From NCBI RefSeq assembly GCF_000154285.1, contig NZ_DS483474.1, positions 186,001 through 250,000 of the forward strand: a DNA stretch of 64,000 bases, given 5' to 3'. The notes beneath the pieces were generated by a model that saw nothing but the letters and a program-made list of their open reading frames with translations, was not told where the DNA came from and ran no database searches. Below, in pieces: positions 27,813 to 41,849 of this stretch (position 1 is its first letter; every line of letters starts with the position of its first letter). A program made the position numbers and the translations under genes. Source of the DNA: Amedibacillus dolichus DSM 3991. GTDB lineage: Bacteria; Bacillota_I; Bacilli_A; Erysipelotrichales; Erysipelotrichaceae.

Positions 27813-28012
27813 ATGAATATCAAGATAAATAGTGAATATATTACACTCGGTCAATTATTGAAAAAAGCCGATTTTATCCAAAGCGGAGGCGAAGCGAAAT
27901 TCGCTGTGAAAGAAATGGATATTACAGTAAACGGTGAACAAGAGGATCGTCGTGGCAGAAAGCTTTATGCGGGTGATCGTTTGGTAATTGATGGGGTAGA
28001 AGTTATTATTTC

Positions 28013-28016
<4 letters not shown>
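27813..28016 (+). CDS. yaaA: S4-domain RNA-binding protein YaaA (RlbA)
   Basis: A 67-residue S4-like protein (ITLGQLLKKADFIQSGGEAKFAV...NGEQEDRRGRKLYAGD). It is always found between dnaN and recF in Bacillota. The S4 fold suggests RNA binding, but the target is not known. It overlaps recF by four bases (ATGA). Confidence 0.93.
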
Positions 28017-31071
<3,055 letters not shown>

Positions 31072-31085
31072 AAGGAGGTGTTTTC

Positions 31086-33560
31086 ATGGATATCAATAAG
31101 GATAAATTGTTACAGGTCGATATTGCAAAGGAAATGAAAACATCATTCCTTGATTATTCGATGTCGGTTATTGTTGAACGTGCATTGCCGGACGTTCGTG
31201 ATGGATTAAAGCCGGTTCATCGTCGTATTTTACATGCGATGAATGAATTGGGTATTGTTGCCAGCAAGCCATTTAAAAAGTCGGCACGTATTGTCGGTGA
31301 AGTTATCGGTAAGTATCACCCACATGGCGATACTGCTGTTTATGATGCAATGGTTCGTATGGCACAGGATTTCAGCTATCGTTATATGCTTGTGCAGGGA
31401 CATGGAAACTTTGGTTCTATGGACGGTGATGGCGCTGCGGCAATGCGTTATACCGAAGCCCGTATGAGTAAGATTGCAATGGAGATGCTGAAGGATATTA
31501 ACAAAAATACGGTCGATTTCGTACCGAACTATGATGGAGAAGAAAAAGAGCCTTCTGTTATGCCAGCTCGCTTTCCGAACCTGTTGGTAAATGGTTCAGT
31601 TGGAATTGCGGTTGGTATGGCAACCAATATCCCACCGCATAATCTAGGAGAAACGATTGATGCGATATTTGCAATCATGGACAATCCGGATATTACGGTA
31701 TTGGAATTGATGGATAATTATATCTTTGGACCGGATTTTCCAACCGGTGGTATGATCTTAGGAAGAGCCGGTATTCGTCAGGCTTATGAAACCGGACGTG
31801 GCTCTATTATGATTCGTTGTAAGCATCATCTTGAAGAAATGGATAACGGTAAGACACGAATTGTTGTTACTGAGGTTCCATATCAGGTAAATAAGGCTAA
31901 TTTGATTACAAAGATTGCGGATTTGGTGCGTGAAAAGCAAATTGATGGGATTACATATTTGAATGATGAATCCAATCGTGAGGGAATCCGTATCGTAATC
32001 GAGCTACGTAAAGATGTTCAAGTTGATGTTGTGTTAAATCAATTATTCAGAATGACATCTTTGCAAACAAGCTTTGGTGTCAATATGCTTGCCTTACATG
32101 ATCGATCTCCTAAGCAAATGGGCATTAAAGAGCTATTGGGACATTATATTGACCATCAGATTGATGTTACGGTACGTCGTACCAAGTATGATTTAAAGAA
32201 AGCGGAGGATCGCGCGCATATTTTAGAAGGTTTGCGTATTGCTTTGGATCATATTGATGAAATTATTCATATTATTCGTTCAAGTAAAAATGACAGCGAA
32301 GCACGCTCTCGCTTGATGGAGAACTTTGAGCTTTCTGAAATTCAAGCCAATGCTATTTTGGAAATGCGTTTGCGTCGTTTGACCGGTTTGGAAAGAGATA
32401 AAATCGAAAATGAATATCAAGAGCTGTTAGCATTGATTATTGATTTAAAGGATATTCTTGCTAATCATGATCGTGTCTTGCAGATCATTCGTGATGAATT
32501 AACGGAAGTTAAAAATAAATATGGTGATGAACGTCGTACGGAAATCAGCGATGCCGACTACGATATGCAGGACGAGGATTTGATTCCGGTGGAAGATATC
32601 GTAATTACGATGACAACGAATGGCTATATCAAGCGTATGCCAACCGATACGTATCATACACAAAATCGTGGTGGTCGTGGTATCAAGGGAATGGCAGTCA
32701 ATGAAGATGATATTGTTGAAATGCTTGTACCGATGTCTACACATGATTTCTTATTGTTATTTACCAATATCGGTAAGGTTTATCGTATTAAGGGCTATAA
32801 GGTACCGAATGCGTCAAGAACTGCCAAGGGCTTACCGGTTGTCAATTTATTGAATTTGGATAAAGATGAAAAGGTCAAAGCACTGGTTCCGATGAAGGTG
32901 GATCATGAAGCGGAATATTTGATGTTTGTTACAAAGAATGGGCTTGTGAAGCGTGTTCCTAGCGCTGAATTTGCTTCCATTCGACAAAACGGAAAAATTG
33001 CAATTACCTTACGTGAGGGCGATGAGCTGGTTGGTGTGAAGGAAACAACCGGTGATGACGAAATTATTATTGCCGGATCTAATGGTAAGGCGGTTCGCTT
33101 CCACGAAGATGGTGTTCGTCCGATGGGACGCAGTGCCAGTGGAGTGAAGGGCTTTAATGTCGATGGTGCTGTGGTTGTCGGTATGGCTACTTCAAGAGAT
33201 GGAACGCATTTATTGGCAGTAAGTGAAAATGGCTATGGAAAGCGTACGGCGATTGATGAATATCGTATGACGACACGTGGTGCCAAGGGTGTTAAAACAA
33301 TCAATATCACACCGAAAACCGGGGATTTGGTATCGGTTCGTGCGGTTAATGGCGATGAAGATGCTATGATTGTAACCAATAGTGGTATTATTATTCGTAT
33401 CGAGGTTGATAAAATCGGTATTTACAGTCGTAATACGCAAGGTGTGAAATTGATCAATGTCGCAGAGCATGAGGTTGTCGCAAAGGTTGCAATCGTTGAA
33501 AAGCAGGCAGAAGAAGCAAAGGATACTGCAAGTGAAGAAGCTTCGGATAAGGAAGCATAA
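31086..33560 (+). CDS. gyrA: DNA gyrase subunit A
   Basis: An 824-residue breakage-reunion subunit. The catalytic tyrosine is Tyr122 ([10 protein letters not shown]). The quinolone region reads [15 protein letters not shown] with Thr83 and Asp87, natural residues in many Bacillota and not a sign of resistance by themselves. The C-terminal pinwheel repeats include the GyrA box [10 protein letters not shown], which distinguishes gyrase from topoisomerase IV. The acidic tail ([16 protein letters not shown]) is normal. Confidence 0.98.
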   Translation: MDINKDKLLQVDIAKEMKTSFLDYSMSVIVERALPDVRDGLKPVHRRILHAMNELGIVASKPFKKSARIVGEVIGKYHPHGDTAVYDAMVRMAQDFSYRYMLVQGHGNFGSMDGDGAAAMRYTEARMSKIAMEMLKDINKNTVDFVPNYDGEEKEPSVMPARFPNLLVNGSVGIAVGMATNIPPHNLGETIDAIFAIMDNPDITVLELMDNYIFGPDFPTGGMILGRAGIRQAYETGRGSIMIRCKHHLEEMDNGKTRIVVTEVPYQVNKANLITKIADLVREKQIDGITYLNDESNREGIRIVIELRKDVQVDVVLNQLFRMTSLQTSFGVNMLALHDRSPKQMGIKELLGHYIDHQIDVTVRRTKYDLKKAEDRAHILEGLRIALDHIDEIIHIIRSSKNDSEARSRLMENFELSEIQANAILEMRLRRLTGLERDKIENEYQELLALIIDLKDILANHDRVLQIIRDELTEVKNKYGDERRTEISDADYDMQDEDLIPVEDIVITMTTNGYIKRMPTDTYHTQNRGGRGIKGMAVNEDDIVEMLVPMSTHDFLLLFTNIGKVYRIKGYKVPNASRTAKGLPVVNLLNLDKDEKVKALVPMKVDHEAEYLMFVTKNGLVKRVPSAEFASIRQNGKIAITLREGDELVGVKETTGDDEIIIAGSNGKAVRFHEDGVRPMGRSASGVKGFNVDGAVVVGMATSRDGTHLLAVSENGYGKRTAIDEYRMTTRGAKGVKTINITPKTGDLVSVRAVNGDEDAMIVTNSGIIIRIEVDKIGIYSRNTQGVKLINVAEHEVVAKVAIVEKQAEEAKDTASEEASDKEA

Positions 33561-33591
33561 ATCTTAAATAACAGGACTGTTTAATTTGTAA

Positions 33592-33620
33592 TTGACAAGT
33601 CAAATTAAGAATGATATAAA
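33592..33620 (+). promoter_or_regulatory. Promoter of serS leader
   Basis: TTGACA (33592-33597) and TATAAA (33615-33620) are 17 bases apart. Confidence 0.85.
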
Positions 33621-33626
33621 ATAAAC

Positions 33627-33854
33627 AAAACGTTGATAAGGATAAGTAATATAGTATTTCTTTATAGAGAGGCAGTGGTTGGTGGAAACTGTCAAGAAAG
33701 CTATATGAAATCAACCTTGGAGTGAACGGGTGAAATTAGTAGTCTGTTTCGTTGGTTACGTTATAACCTAGAGATTATTTTCAGCAGGAAGCTTTGCTGT
33801 TAATAAAAAAGGGTGGCAACGCGAGGTATCGTCCCTTTACGATACCTCTTTTTT
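33627..33854 (+). promoter_or_regulatory. T-box riboswitch controlling serS
   Basis: The antiterminator T-box reads AGGGTGGCAACGCG (33810-33823). The TGGC part pairs with the tRNA acceptor end GCCA, which fits tRNA-Ser (discriminator G). The terminator is GAGGTATCGT (33823-33832) with ACGATACCTC (33839-33848), then TTTTTT. Stem I contains AGAGAGGCAG, and ATGAAATCAACC is a candidate specifier loop with UCA as the serine codon. Uncharged tRNA-Ser would prevent termination and raise serS expression. Confidence 0.93.
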
Positions 33855-33873
33855 ATTGTTAGGAGGAAGCTAT

Positions 33874-35160
33874 ATGTTAGATATGAAGTTTTTGAGAGAA
33901 AATCCGGAGATTGTAAAAGAAAATATCAAAAAGAAATTTCAGGATCATAAATTACTGATGGTAGATGAGGTTATTGAATTGGATAAGCAAAACCGCGCCT
34001 TAAAACAAAAGGGTGATGATTTACGTGCACAGCGAAATAGCTTAAGCAAGCAGATTGGCGGATTGATGGCAAAGGGTGAAAAGGAAGAAGCAAATGCTAT
34101 CAAGGCACAGGTTCAGGCAATGGCTGATGAAATGAAGGAAACTGAAAAACAGGAGGAAGAGCTGAGTGCAAAAATAAAGAATATCATGATGCAGATTCCA
34201 AATATTATTGATCCTTCTGTACCATTAGGAAAAGATGATAGTGAAAATGTAGAATTGAAAAAGTATGGAGAGCCGGTTGTTCCTGCTTTTGAAGTTCCAT
34301 ATCATACGGATATAATGGAACGATTTGATGGTATTGATTTAGATAGTGCAAGAAAAGTTGCAGGAAATGGATTTTATTATTTAATGGGTGATATTGCTCG
34401 TTTACATTCTGCGGTTATTTCTTATGCTCGTGATTTCATGATTGATAAAGGATTTACCTATGTTGTACCGCCGTTTATGATTCGCAGCGATGTTGTAACG
34501 GGGGTTATGAGCTTTGCGGAAATGGAAGGTATGATGTATAAAATCGAAGGTGAGGACTTGTATTTGATTGGTACAAGTGAACACTCTATGATTGGTAAAT
34601 TCATTGATACGATCCTAGATGAGAAAAAGCTTCCATATACATATACAAGTTATTCACCATGCTTCCGTAAGGAAAAGGGCGCTCATGGTATTGAGGAACG
34701 TGGTGTATATCGTATTCACCAATTTGAAAAGCAGGAAATGATCGTTGTTTGTAAACCGGAGGAAAGCATGGAATGGTTTACAAAACTATATATGAATACT
34801 GTGGAGTTGTTTAGAAGCTTAGATATTCCGGTTCGTGCTTTAGAATGCTGTTCCGGAGATTTGGCGGATTTGAAATGTAAATCTGTTGATGTAGAGGCTT
34901 GGAGTCCAAGACAAAAGAAATATTTTGAAGTAGGTAGTTGTTCTAACTTGACCGATGCACAGGCTCGTCGTTTAGGCATTCGTGTTAAAGGGGAAAACGG
35001 TAAGTATTTTGCTCATACTTTAAACAATACCGTAGTAGCACCTCCAAGAATGTTGATTGCATTTTTAGAAAATAATCTGAACGAGGACGGCAGTGTAAAT
35101 ATTCCAAAGGCATTGCAGCCATATATGGGAGGAAAGACAGTTTTAGTTCCTAAAAACTAA
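33874..35160 (+). CDS. serS: Seryl-tRNA synthetase
   Basis: A 428-residue class II synthetase. The N-terminal tRNA-binding coiled coil covers about residues 30-105. The class II motif 2 is near PCFRKEKGAHGIEERG and motif 3 is APPRMLIAFLENN. ATG 33874 follows AGGAGG; the upstream frame belongs to the leader. It is controlled by the T-box before it. Confidence 0.98.
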   Translation: MLDMKFLRENPEIVKENIKKKFQDHKLLMVDEVIELDKQNRALKQKGDDLRAQRNSLSKQIGGLMAKGEKEEANAIKAQVQAMADEMKETEKQEEELSAKIKNIMMQIPNIIDPSVPLGKDDSENVELKKYGEPVVPAFEVPYHTDIMERFDGIDLDSARKVAGNGFYYLMGDIARLHSAVISYARDFMIDKGFTYVVPPFMIRSDVVTGVMSFAEMEGMMYKIEGEDLYLIGTSEHSMIGKFIDTILDEKKLPYTYTSYSPCFRKEKGAHGIEERGVYRIHQFEKQEMIVVCKPEESMEWFTKLYMNTVELFRSLDIPVRALECCSGDLADLKCKSVDVEAWSPRQKKYFEVGSCSNLTDAQARRLGIRVKGENGKYFAHTLNNTVVAPPRMLIAFLENNLNEDGSVNIPKALQPYMGGKTVLVPKN

Positions 35161-35228
35161 AAATACAGCTCATTTTTGTGAAATACGTTATCTTAAACCA
35201 ATATTTTCGATTGCCTATGAAGTGTTAA

Positions 35229-35255
35229 AAAGCCTTTATTTAAAGGCTTTTCTTT
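35229..35255 (+). terminator. Terminator after serS
   Basis: AAAAGCCTTT and AAAGGCTTTT around ATTT, followed by CTTTT. Confidence 0.85.
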
Positions 35256-35356
35256 TATAAATATCGGTAAAATTGCTTCTGTCATTTGCGATGAAAACTA
35301 TTGTTGTTGGTATTTATGCTTGTTGATGTATTTCACAGCACGATTTTTGAGTGCTA

Positions 35357-35372
35357 TGTTTCACGTGAAACA
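35357..35372. promoter_or_regulatory. parS site 1 (ParB/Spo0J binding)
   Basis: TGTTTCACGTGAAACA, a perfect 16-base palindrome identical to the bacterial parS consensus. It lies in the serS-SRP RNA gap, about 10 kb from oriC. Confidence 0.93.
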
Positions 35373-35429
35373 TAAGAAAATACTGATTTTATTTGAAATC
35401 ATCAAAAACTTGAAAAATATAAAATCTAG

Positions 35430-35457
35430 TTGTAATCAGTGAAATCTGTGGTATAAT
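35430..35457 (+). promoter_or_regulatory. Promoter of the SRP RNA
   Basis: TTGTAA (35430-35435) and TATAAT (35452-35457) are 16 bases apart. The SRP RNA begins seven to eight bases after the -10 box. Confidence 0.8.
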
Positions 35458-35464
35458 ATAAAAG

Positions 35465-36067
<603 letters not shown>

Positions 36068-36110
36068 ATAAGCAAACATGGTATAATTATGAATGGAAAG
36101 AGGGTGTAAT

Positions 36111-37874
36111 ATGGGATATAAAGCTCTTTATCGTACCTATCGTCCAAACAGCTTTGATGAGGTTGCGGGACAAAAGCATATTGTGAAAACCTTGCAAAAT
36201 GCAGTCGAACAAAACAAAATAGCACATGCGTATTTGTTTTGCGGTCCAAGAGGAACGGGAAAAACTTCGATTGCTAAGATATTTGCTAAGGTGATTAACT
36301 GTGAAAGCAAGGAGCATAAGCCATGTTTGCAATGTGATAATTGTTTGGCTGTGCAAAACGGTTCACACCCAGATATTATTGAGATTGATGCTGCCAGCAA
36401 CAATGGTGTTGAGGAAGTCAGAAATCTAATTGAAAAGGTAAAGTATGCACCCTTAAAGGGAAAATATAAGGTTTATATCATTGATGAGGTTCACATGATG
36501 TCTGCCGGTGCATTTAATGCTTTATTGAAAACGATAGAAGAACCACCGGAACACGTTATTTTTATTCTTGCGACAACAGAACCACATAAAGTGCTTCCGA
36601 CCATTATTTCAAGATGTCAGCGTTTTGATTTTACAAAAGTACCAAAGAATGAAATCGTTTCACGCATACATACTATTTTAGAAAAGGAACATATCGAATG
36701 TGATGATGACGTAATAGAATTGATTGCACAATTAGCTGATGGTGGTTTGCGTGATGCCTTATCTATTTTGGATCAATGTATTGCCTATGCCACAAATCAT
36801 ATTGAATTGCAGCATATCAATGAGATTTATGGTATTACGACTGTGCAAGAGAAGATGAAGCTATTTCATCATATATTCAACAATGAACCGGTCGATTTGA
36901 TGGATATGCTTGATGGAATGCTTGAAAAGGGACTTGATATTCCAAGGCTTACGGTTGATTTGATTGAGCTTTTAAAGGAATCTATTATATTTGAATATAC
37001 TAAGGATAGTTCGTTACTTCATAGCTTGTCGAATGAGCAAGCAGTCGAATTTATCACTAGCAAATCTTTAAAGGCTAGGTTTGAAATGATACATTTGTTA
37101 ATGGATACCTATGAGAAATATCGTTTTGCTTCAAATGTTGGTTCTTATTTTGAGGTTTGTTTGTTAGAAATGATAAATTGTAATGGTATCAGTGAATTAC
37201 AAATAGAAAAAACAGAACCAAAGGCGGTAGATGCTAAAAAGAATGTTTCACGTGAAACATTAAGTAATCAAAATGAAACAATAAATGATGAGAGAGATAC
37301 TATCGAAACCGAATTTGAATGTGATACCGCAGAGGAAATCTTTGAACAAGCCAGTGAAGAAATAACAGTGAATGAAGATAAAAAAGGACAAGCACCGATT
37401 AAACCATTGGATAATGAATATGTATTAGGTTTACTAGCAGGAGCGAATAAACCGGAAAAAGCCGTTGATATAAAGCAATTTGAAAAACTTACGCTTTATT
37501 TAACAGATTTGAAATATGCTCGTTATGCCAGTACGCTTCGCTATGCTACTATCATTGCCAGTGGAAAAAACTATATTGTTGTGGCAGTAGAAAATGTTGC
37601 GGAAGCCAATGCTATCAATGAAGCCGATAGAGAAAATGAATATTATGATCTCATTGTAGAATTGCTTGGCAAAAATAAAAAGCTTTTTGCCGTTTCTAAG
37701 CAACAACAACAACAGGTTATTCAAGAATTTAAGGAACGTATGATTCAGGGGACATTACCTGATCCCATCATGGTAGAAGATGTTGTGATTGATACAACCA
37801 AGGATAAAGAACCTACTCAAGAAGAAATCATACTCAATTTATTTGGTGAAGAAAATATTGTAATGGAGGAATAA
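36111..37874 (+). CDS. dnaX: DNA polymerase III subunits gamma/tau
   Basis: A 587-residue clamp-loader ATPase. Walker A is CGPRGTGKTS, the zinc module has four cysteines in CESKEHKPCLQCDNC, and Walker B is VYIIDEVHM. Domain III ends near residue 365, followed by an acidic linker and a tau-like C-terminus. A perfect parS site is embedded at codons 378-383 (NVSRET) in the linker. ATG 36111 follows GAGGGTG. dnaX-ybaB-recR is the standard order. Confidence 0.96.
   Translation: MGYKALYRTYRPNSFDEVAGQKHIVKTLQNAVEQNKIAHAYLFCGPRGTGKTSIAKIFAKVINCESKEHKPCLQCDNCLAVQNGSHPDIIEIDAASNNGVEEVRNLIEKVKYAPLKGKYKVYIIDEVHMMSAGAFNALLKTIEEPPEHVIFILATTEPHKVLPTIISRCQRFDFTKVPKNEIVSRIHTILEKEHIECDDDVIELIAQLADGGLRDALSILDQCIAYATNHIELQHINEIYGITTVQEKMKLFHHIFNNEPVDLMDMLDGMLEKGLDIPRLTVDLIELLKESIIFEYTKDSSLLHSLSNEQAVEFITSKSLKARFEMIHLLMDTYEKYRFASNVGSYFEVCLLEMINCNGISELQIEKTEPKAVDAKKNVSRETLSNQNETINDERDTIETEFECDTAEEIFEQASEEITVNEDKKGQAPIKPLDNEYVLGLLAGANKPEKAVDIKQFEKLTLYLTDLKYARYASTLRYATIIASGKNYIVVAVENVAEANAINEADRENEYYDLIVELLGKNKKLFAVSKQQQQQVIQEFKERMIQGTLPDPIMVEDVVIDTTKDKEPTQEEIILNLFGEENIVMEE
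37244..37259. promoter_or_regulatory. parS site 2, inside dnaX
   Basis: A second perfect TGTTTCACGTGAAACA, 1,887 bases from the first. It encodes VSRET in the non-conserved dnaX linker, where the protein sequence is free to accommodate it. Confidence 0.92.
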
Positions 37875-37877
37875 ACT

Positions 37878-38186
37878 ATGAATATGCAAGCATTATTAAA
37901 ACAAGCACAAAAGATGCAAAAGGATTTAGCTGAAAAGGATAAGGAATTAAAATCCAAGCTATATGAAAAATCCATGGGTGGTGGAGTTATTAAGGTAGTT
38001 ATGAAGGGAGATATGACAATCGAAAGTATTGAAATCGCCAAGGAACTGCTAGATAAAGAAAATAAAGAGGATTTGCAGGATATGCTAATTGCCGGCTTGA
38101 ATGAAGTATTGAAAGAAGTAAATGCAGATAAAGAAAGTACAATGAATCAAATTACCGGCGGCATTAAGATGCCGGGAGGCTTTTAA
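37878..38186 (+). CDS. ybaB: Nucleoid-associated protein YbaB/EbfC
   Basis: A 102-residue DNA-binding protein starting MNMQALLKQAQKMQKDLAE. The central GGGVIKVVMKGDMTIESI matches the YbaB/EbfC family. It is dimeric, with helix arms that bend DNA. It lies between dnaX and recR as usual and overlaps recR by one base. Confidence 0.95.
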   Translation: MNMQALLKQAQKMQKDLAEKDKELKSKLYEKSMGGGVIKVVMKGDMTIESIEIAKELLDKENKEDLQDMLIAGLNEVLKEVNADKESTMNQITGGIKMPGGF

Positions 38187-38776
38187 TGTATCCAAAACGG
38201 TTTGAACAGTTGGTAGAGGCTTATCGTCATCTTCCGGGTGTTGGACTGAAAACGGCGGAGCGCTATGCCTTTGAAACAATCGAATGGGATTTAGAAACGA
38301 TTGATGAAATTATCACTGCCTTAGTAGAGGTACGCGATGGTATTAAAAAATGCAGTGTATGCGGAAATTTATCAGAAGATAATACATGCGACATTTGTAA
38401 GGACACTAGCCGTAATCATGAAATGATTTGTGTTGTGCAAAGTGCAAAGGACGTTATCGCAATGGAAAAGACAAAGGAATATCATGGTGTATATCATGTA
38501 TTAAACGGTGTCATATCCACATCAAAGGGAATACTTCCCGAGGATATCAATATTGATAGCTTATTGGAACGTATTGACGATCATGTAAAAGAGATTATTT
38601 TAGCAACCAATCCTACCGTAGAAGGGGAAACTACTGCAATGTATCTATCAAAACTCTTAGAGCCTTATGATATCAAGGTAACAAGAATTGCACATGGACT
38701 TCCAATGGGGGGACATCTTGACTACGCTGATGAATTAACTTTGATAAAAGCTATTGAAAATCGAAAAAAGATGTAA
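38186..38776 (+). CDS. recR: Recombination protein RecR
   Basis: A 196-residue protein that works with RecO and RecF to load RecA. An HhH motif (LPGVGLKTAERYAF) is followed by a C4 zinc finger (CSVCGNLSEDNTCDIC) and a Toprim domain (VVQSAKDVIAMEK...). The end MGGHLDYADELTLIKAIENRK is typical. It overlaps ybaB. Confidence 0.97.
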   Translation: MYPKRFEQLVEAYRHLPGVGLKTAERYAFETIEWDLETIDEIITALVEVRDGIKKCSVCGNLSEDNTCDICKDTSRNHEMICVVQSAKDVIAMEKTKEYHGVYHVLNGVISTSKGILPEDINIDSLLERIDDHVKEIILATNPTVEGETTAMYLSKLLEPYDIKVTRIAHGLPMGGHLDYADELTLIKAIENRKKM

Positions 38777-38792
38777 ATTTACATCTTTTTTT
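38764..38792 (+). terminator. Terminator after recR
   Basis: AAAAAAGATGTAAA and TTTACATCTTTTTT form a nearly continuous stem with a T-run; it overlaps the recR stop. Confidence 0.85.
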
Positions 38793-38836
38793 CTAACCTT
38801 ACATGATACAATAATAGTAAGAAAGAAGGTGTGGCT

Positions 38837-39781
38837 ATGGCAGCTATTGCATATATTACGGATAAAAATATGATTGATTTTCATCGTTTGAACGGAAATC
38901 ATACCATTAACTTTTGGAAGCCAAGCACATCAAAAAAAATAAGCAATCTAAAACAAGGTGATTTACTGTTTTTTCTAGCAAAAGGAACAGAACGTGGTAA
39001 ACAAAAAGAAAAAGGATTGATGGGGTATGGTAAATTTCAAAAAAGCTATACCATGAGCTTTCAAGCAATGTGGTCAAAATATGAAATTCAAAATGGATAT
39101 GCCACACGTGATGGATTAGAGGAAGCTATTTGCAAGGTTACCAAAAATCATCGATTACCGAACATGTTGAATTGTTTACAGCTAGAAGAGGTCGTATTTT
39201 TCCAATATCCTATCTATTTAAGTGAAATCGGTATGCAGGTATCCAATAAACTGGAAAGTTATCTGTATATTGATAAGGAGGATTTATATAATACCGATAA
39301 GATCTTAAAAATTGCCAATCAATTCGGTGTCGATGTATGGTCAAAGGTTTTTGAACAAGAACATACGCATAATTTTAAAAAAGATGCGCAAATACAAATC
39401 ATTCATAATATTTATGAAGTAATAAAATCCAATTATTACAGTACCTATGAAGAAGCAAGACTAGCTCACTTTATACAAGACTATCAAAAGCATCATACAA
39501 ATACACAAGCAATTCGCAATTCGAAAACCGAATTTATAGAAATACGAGAGGATAGGCTATGGATATGCTTACCATGCTTAATAAATACATCGGAAATACA
39601 AAAAAAGCTGCAATATATCATTGGTCATTATATGTTATATAGCAGTTATATTAAAAATAGCGGATACGAAAAGGAAATTCAGCCATTTATCATATTTGAT
39701 AAAGAGATCGATGAAGAATTAAAAAGGCATCTGCATAACTTACAAATAAACTATCAAGTCATTTCAACACCGCTTGAATAG
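38837..39781 (+). CDS. Hypothetical protein, possible EVE/PUA-like N-terminus
   Basis: A 314-residue soluble protein without a family I can name firmly. The N-terminal 80 residues (FWKPSTSKKISNLKQGDLLFFLAK ... KGLMGYGKF) have the 'lysine-rich turn, KxGDxLFF, then GYG' pattern seen in EVE/PUA-like nucleic-acid-base readers. The rest is helical with a C-terminal LWICLPCLIN / QIIGHYMLYSSYI region. ATG 38837 is used because AAGG lies seven bases upstream; the GTG at 38831 is too close. It stands alone behind the recR terminator. Confidence 0.5.
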   Translation: MAAIAYITDKNMIDFHRLNGNHTINFWKPSTSKKISNLKQGDLLFFLAKGTERGKQKEKGLMGYGKFQKSYTMSFQAMWSKYEIQNGYATRDGLEEAICKVTKNHRLPNMLNCLQLEEVVFFQYPIYLSEIGMQVSNKLESYLYIDKEDLYNTDKILKIANQFGVDVWSKVFEQEHTHNFKKDAQIQIIHNIYEVIKSNYYSTYEEARLAHFIQDYQKHHTNTQAIRNSKTEFIEIREDRLWICLPCLINTSEIQKKLQYIIGHYMLYSSYIKNSGYEKEIQPFIIFDKEIDEELKRHLHNLQINYQVISTPLE

Positions 39782-39844
39782 CCAAATAAAATAGGAAGTA
39801 CGATGATGACTTCCTATTTTATAAATATCCATATAAGTGGTAAT

Positions 39845-40396
39845 TCATTGAGAAAGTGATTGTAAAGCTCTTTGTATTTTAGAAATACAGTTTTTTTCAT
39901 ATTGAATATGAAGTGGTGCTAAGATTGTTTGAAAAGCACGTCTGCCATCATGCTCACGTCGATATTCGTATTCGATTTCAAAATCCTCGATGCCATTGTA
40001 TAGGCTGTGATCGAAGCAAAGGATTGCATCATTGCTTATGACCTCTCCACGATAGGTAGTTAAAGAGGTAAGTACAGTCATTTCACCATAAATACCATGC
40101 TCCTTTAATAGCATAACTATTTGTTCATTTTGTAAAGCTTCTATGGAATTATTTTTTACCTCACATTCATATTCATAAAGCTGCTGCTTTTTCCATAGCT
40201 TTAAGGTAAATATGAAATGTCCGTCAATTTCACGAATACGCATAGCTCCATGCAAATCCGCAATACGATGATCTGTCGTATCATAATACGTATTAACCTG
40301 CTTATGAAAGAAAATAGGTTCATATAAAGAAACAAGCTGTTCAAATTGTTCCTTTGTAACCAAAAGCTTATACTCTTTTTCAATATTTGTTTTCAT
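39845..40396 (-). CDS. CYTH-domain protein (YjbK-like triphosphatase family)
   Basis: A 183-residue protein of the CYTH superfamily. The ExExK-type start is NIEKEYKLLV, and YYDTTDHRIA and RIREIDGHFIFTLK supply the tunnel residues. Members hydrolyse inorganic or nucleoside triphosphates with divalent metal. The substrate here is unknown. It is divergent from the NAD kinase gene, as in many Bacillota where yjbK-like genes lie near ppnK. Confidence 0.85.
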   Translation of the reverse strand: MKTNIEKEYKLLVTKEQFEQLVSLYEPIFFHKQVNTYYDTTDHRIADLHGAMRIREIDGHFIFTLKLWKKQQLYEYECEVKNNSIEALQNEQIVMLLKEHGIYGEMTVLTSLTTYRGEVISNDAILCFDHSLYNGIEDFEIEYEYRREHDGRRAFQTILAPLHIQYEKNCISKIQRALQSLSQ

Positions 40397-40522
40397 ATCA
40401 TCATCTCTCTTTATTTAAGTCCTATCTAATTATAACGAAAATTACCATTATTTGTATAGGAATATCATAGTGTTCTATATATATTTATGATAAAATAATA
40501 TTGATTTAAAGGAAGTGAAGCC

Positions 40523-41293
40523 ATGAACTATGCCATTGTCGCAAAAAAGGATCCATATTCCTATCAGGTGGAAGCTGTCTTAAAAAAAACATTAGATGAA
40601 GCAGGGTGGAACTATGATAAGGAACACCCAAGCCTTGTTATTTGTGTCGGTGGAGATGGTACTTTATTATATGCGGTCCATCGTTATCTTAATAAGATCA
40701 ATGAAATACGTTTCTTAGGTATTCATACCGGAACATTAGGCTTCTTCACAGATTATACGGCAGAGGAACTAGAGGAATGTATATATGATCTACTGCATAA
40801 AGAGCCTACGGTTTTTGCCTCAAAGCTATTAAAGGTACACTTAACAAAGGAAAACAAAAGTTTTTATGCACTAAATGAAATGCGTGTTGAAAATGTTATC
40901 AAATCACAGCGTGTTGATATTTATATTGATGATGAATTTTTTGAAACCTGCAATGGAACAGGCATTTGTCTATCGACACAGGCAGGCTCGACGGCTTATA
41001 ACCGCAGTTTAAGAGGAGCTGTCATTGACAGTGGCTTATCGCTGTTGCAGCTGGCGGAAATAACACCCATTCAGCATTCAAAGCATCGCTCCTTAAACAA
41101 TCCCTACGTGATGATGGATACTCGAAGTATCCGAATGGAAGGAGAATTTTCCGACGCTTTGTTATGCTATGACCATTTGCATTATCGTTTAGATGGTATG
41201 AACACGATTATTTGTGAAATGTCCGATTTGGAGGTACACTTTGCAAGATATCGTGAGTATAGTTATTTAAAAAGATTAAAAAATCTATATTAG
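40523..41293 (+). CDS. nadK: NAD kinase
   Basis: A 256-residue enzyme that makes NADP from NAD. The GGDGT motif (ICVGGDGTLL), HTGTLGFFTDY and the NE/D-type TGICLSTQAGSTAYN block are present. Full length. A 12-base gap leads to the GNAT gene, so the two may share a transcript. Confidence 0.95.
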   Translation: MNYAIVAKKDPYSYQVEAVLKKTLDEAGWNYDKEHPSLVICVGGDGTLLYAVHRYLNKINEIRFLGIHTGTLGFFTDYTAEELEECIYDLLHKEPTVFASKLLKVHLTKENKSFYALNEMRVENVIKSQRVDIYIDDEFFETCNGTGICLSTQAGSTAYNRSLRGAVIDSGLSLLQLAEITPIQHSKHRSLNNPYVMMDTRSIRMEGEFSDALLCYDHLHYRLDGMNTIICEMSDLEVHFARYREYSYLKRLKNLY

Positions 41294-41305
41294 GAGGAAA
41301 AACTT

Positions 41306-41800
41306 ATGGAAATGAAAATCAGAAATGCAACATTAGAAGATGCAGTAGAATTAACAAGAGTAGAAAGCATTAACTTTCCGGCAATCGAAGCTGCTAAGCT
41401 AGATACTATGAAATGCCGTTTGAATTATTATCCAAATCACTTCTTTGTAATGGAAAACAGCCAAGGCGGAATTGTAGGCTTCATTAACGGTATGGTTACG
41501 AATATGAAGGATTTAATGGATGGTATGTATACCAATGCTGCCATGCACGATGAAAAAGGAGAGTGGCAGATGATTTTCGGATTAAGTATTTTACCGGGCT
41601 ATCGTGGAAACGGATATTCTAAAAGATTATTCAACAGTATGATTGAAGCTGCTAAACAGGAACATCGCAAAGGTGTTGTATTGACTTGTAAGGAAGAATT
41701 AGTTGCATATTATGAAAAGCTTGGCTTTAAAGATGAAGGAAAATCAAACTCTAAGCATGGTGGTGTAGAACAATGGCACCAAATGCGTTTGACTTTCTAA
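41306..41800 (+). CDS. GNAT-family N-acetyltransferase
   Basis: A 164-residue GCN5-type acetyltransferase. Acetyl-CoA would be held by the ILPGYRGNGYSKRLFNSM loop (R/Q-x-x-G-x-G/A type), and the end EELVAYYEKLGFKDEG is typical. The substrate cannot be read from sequence. AGGAGG precedes the ATG. Confidence 0.9.
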   Translation: MEMKIRNATLEDAVELTRVESINFPAIEAAKLDTMKCRLNYYPNHFFVMENSQGGIVGFINGMVTNMKDLMDGMYTNAAMHDEKGEWQMIFGLSILPGYRGNGYSKRLFNSMIEAAKQEHRKGVVLTCKEELVAYYEKLGFKDEGKSNSKHGGVEQWHQMRLTF

Positions 41801-41849
41801 TTGATTGAAAAATAAAGTAAATAGGCAATCGCTTATGCATTTATAAAGA

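Noticed and set aside
37676-37710. Programmed frameshift in dnaX
   Set aside because: No canonical slippery A-run with following stem was seen; the single long frame explains the protein.
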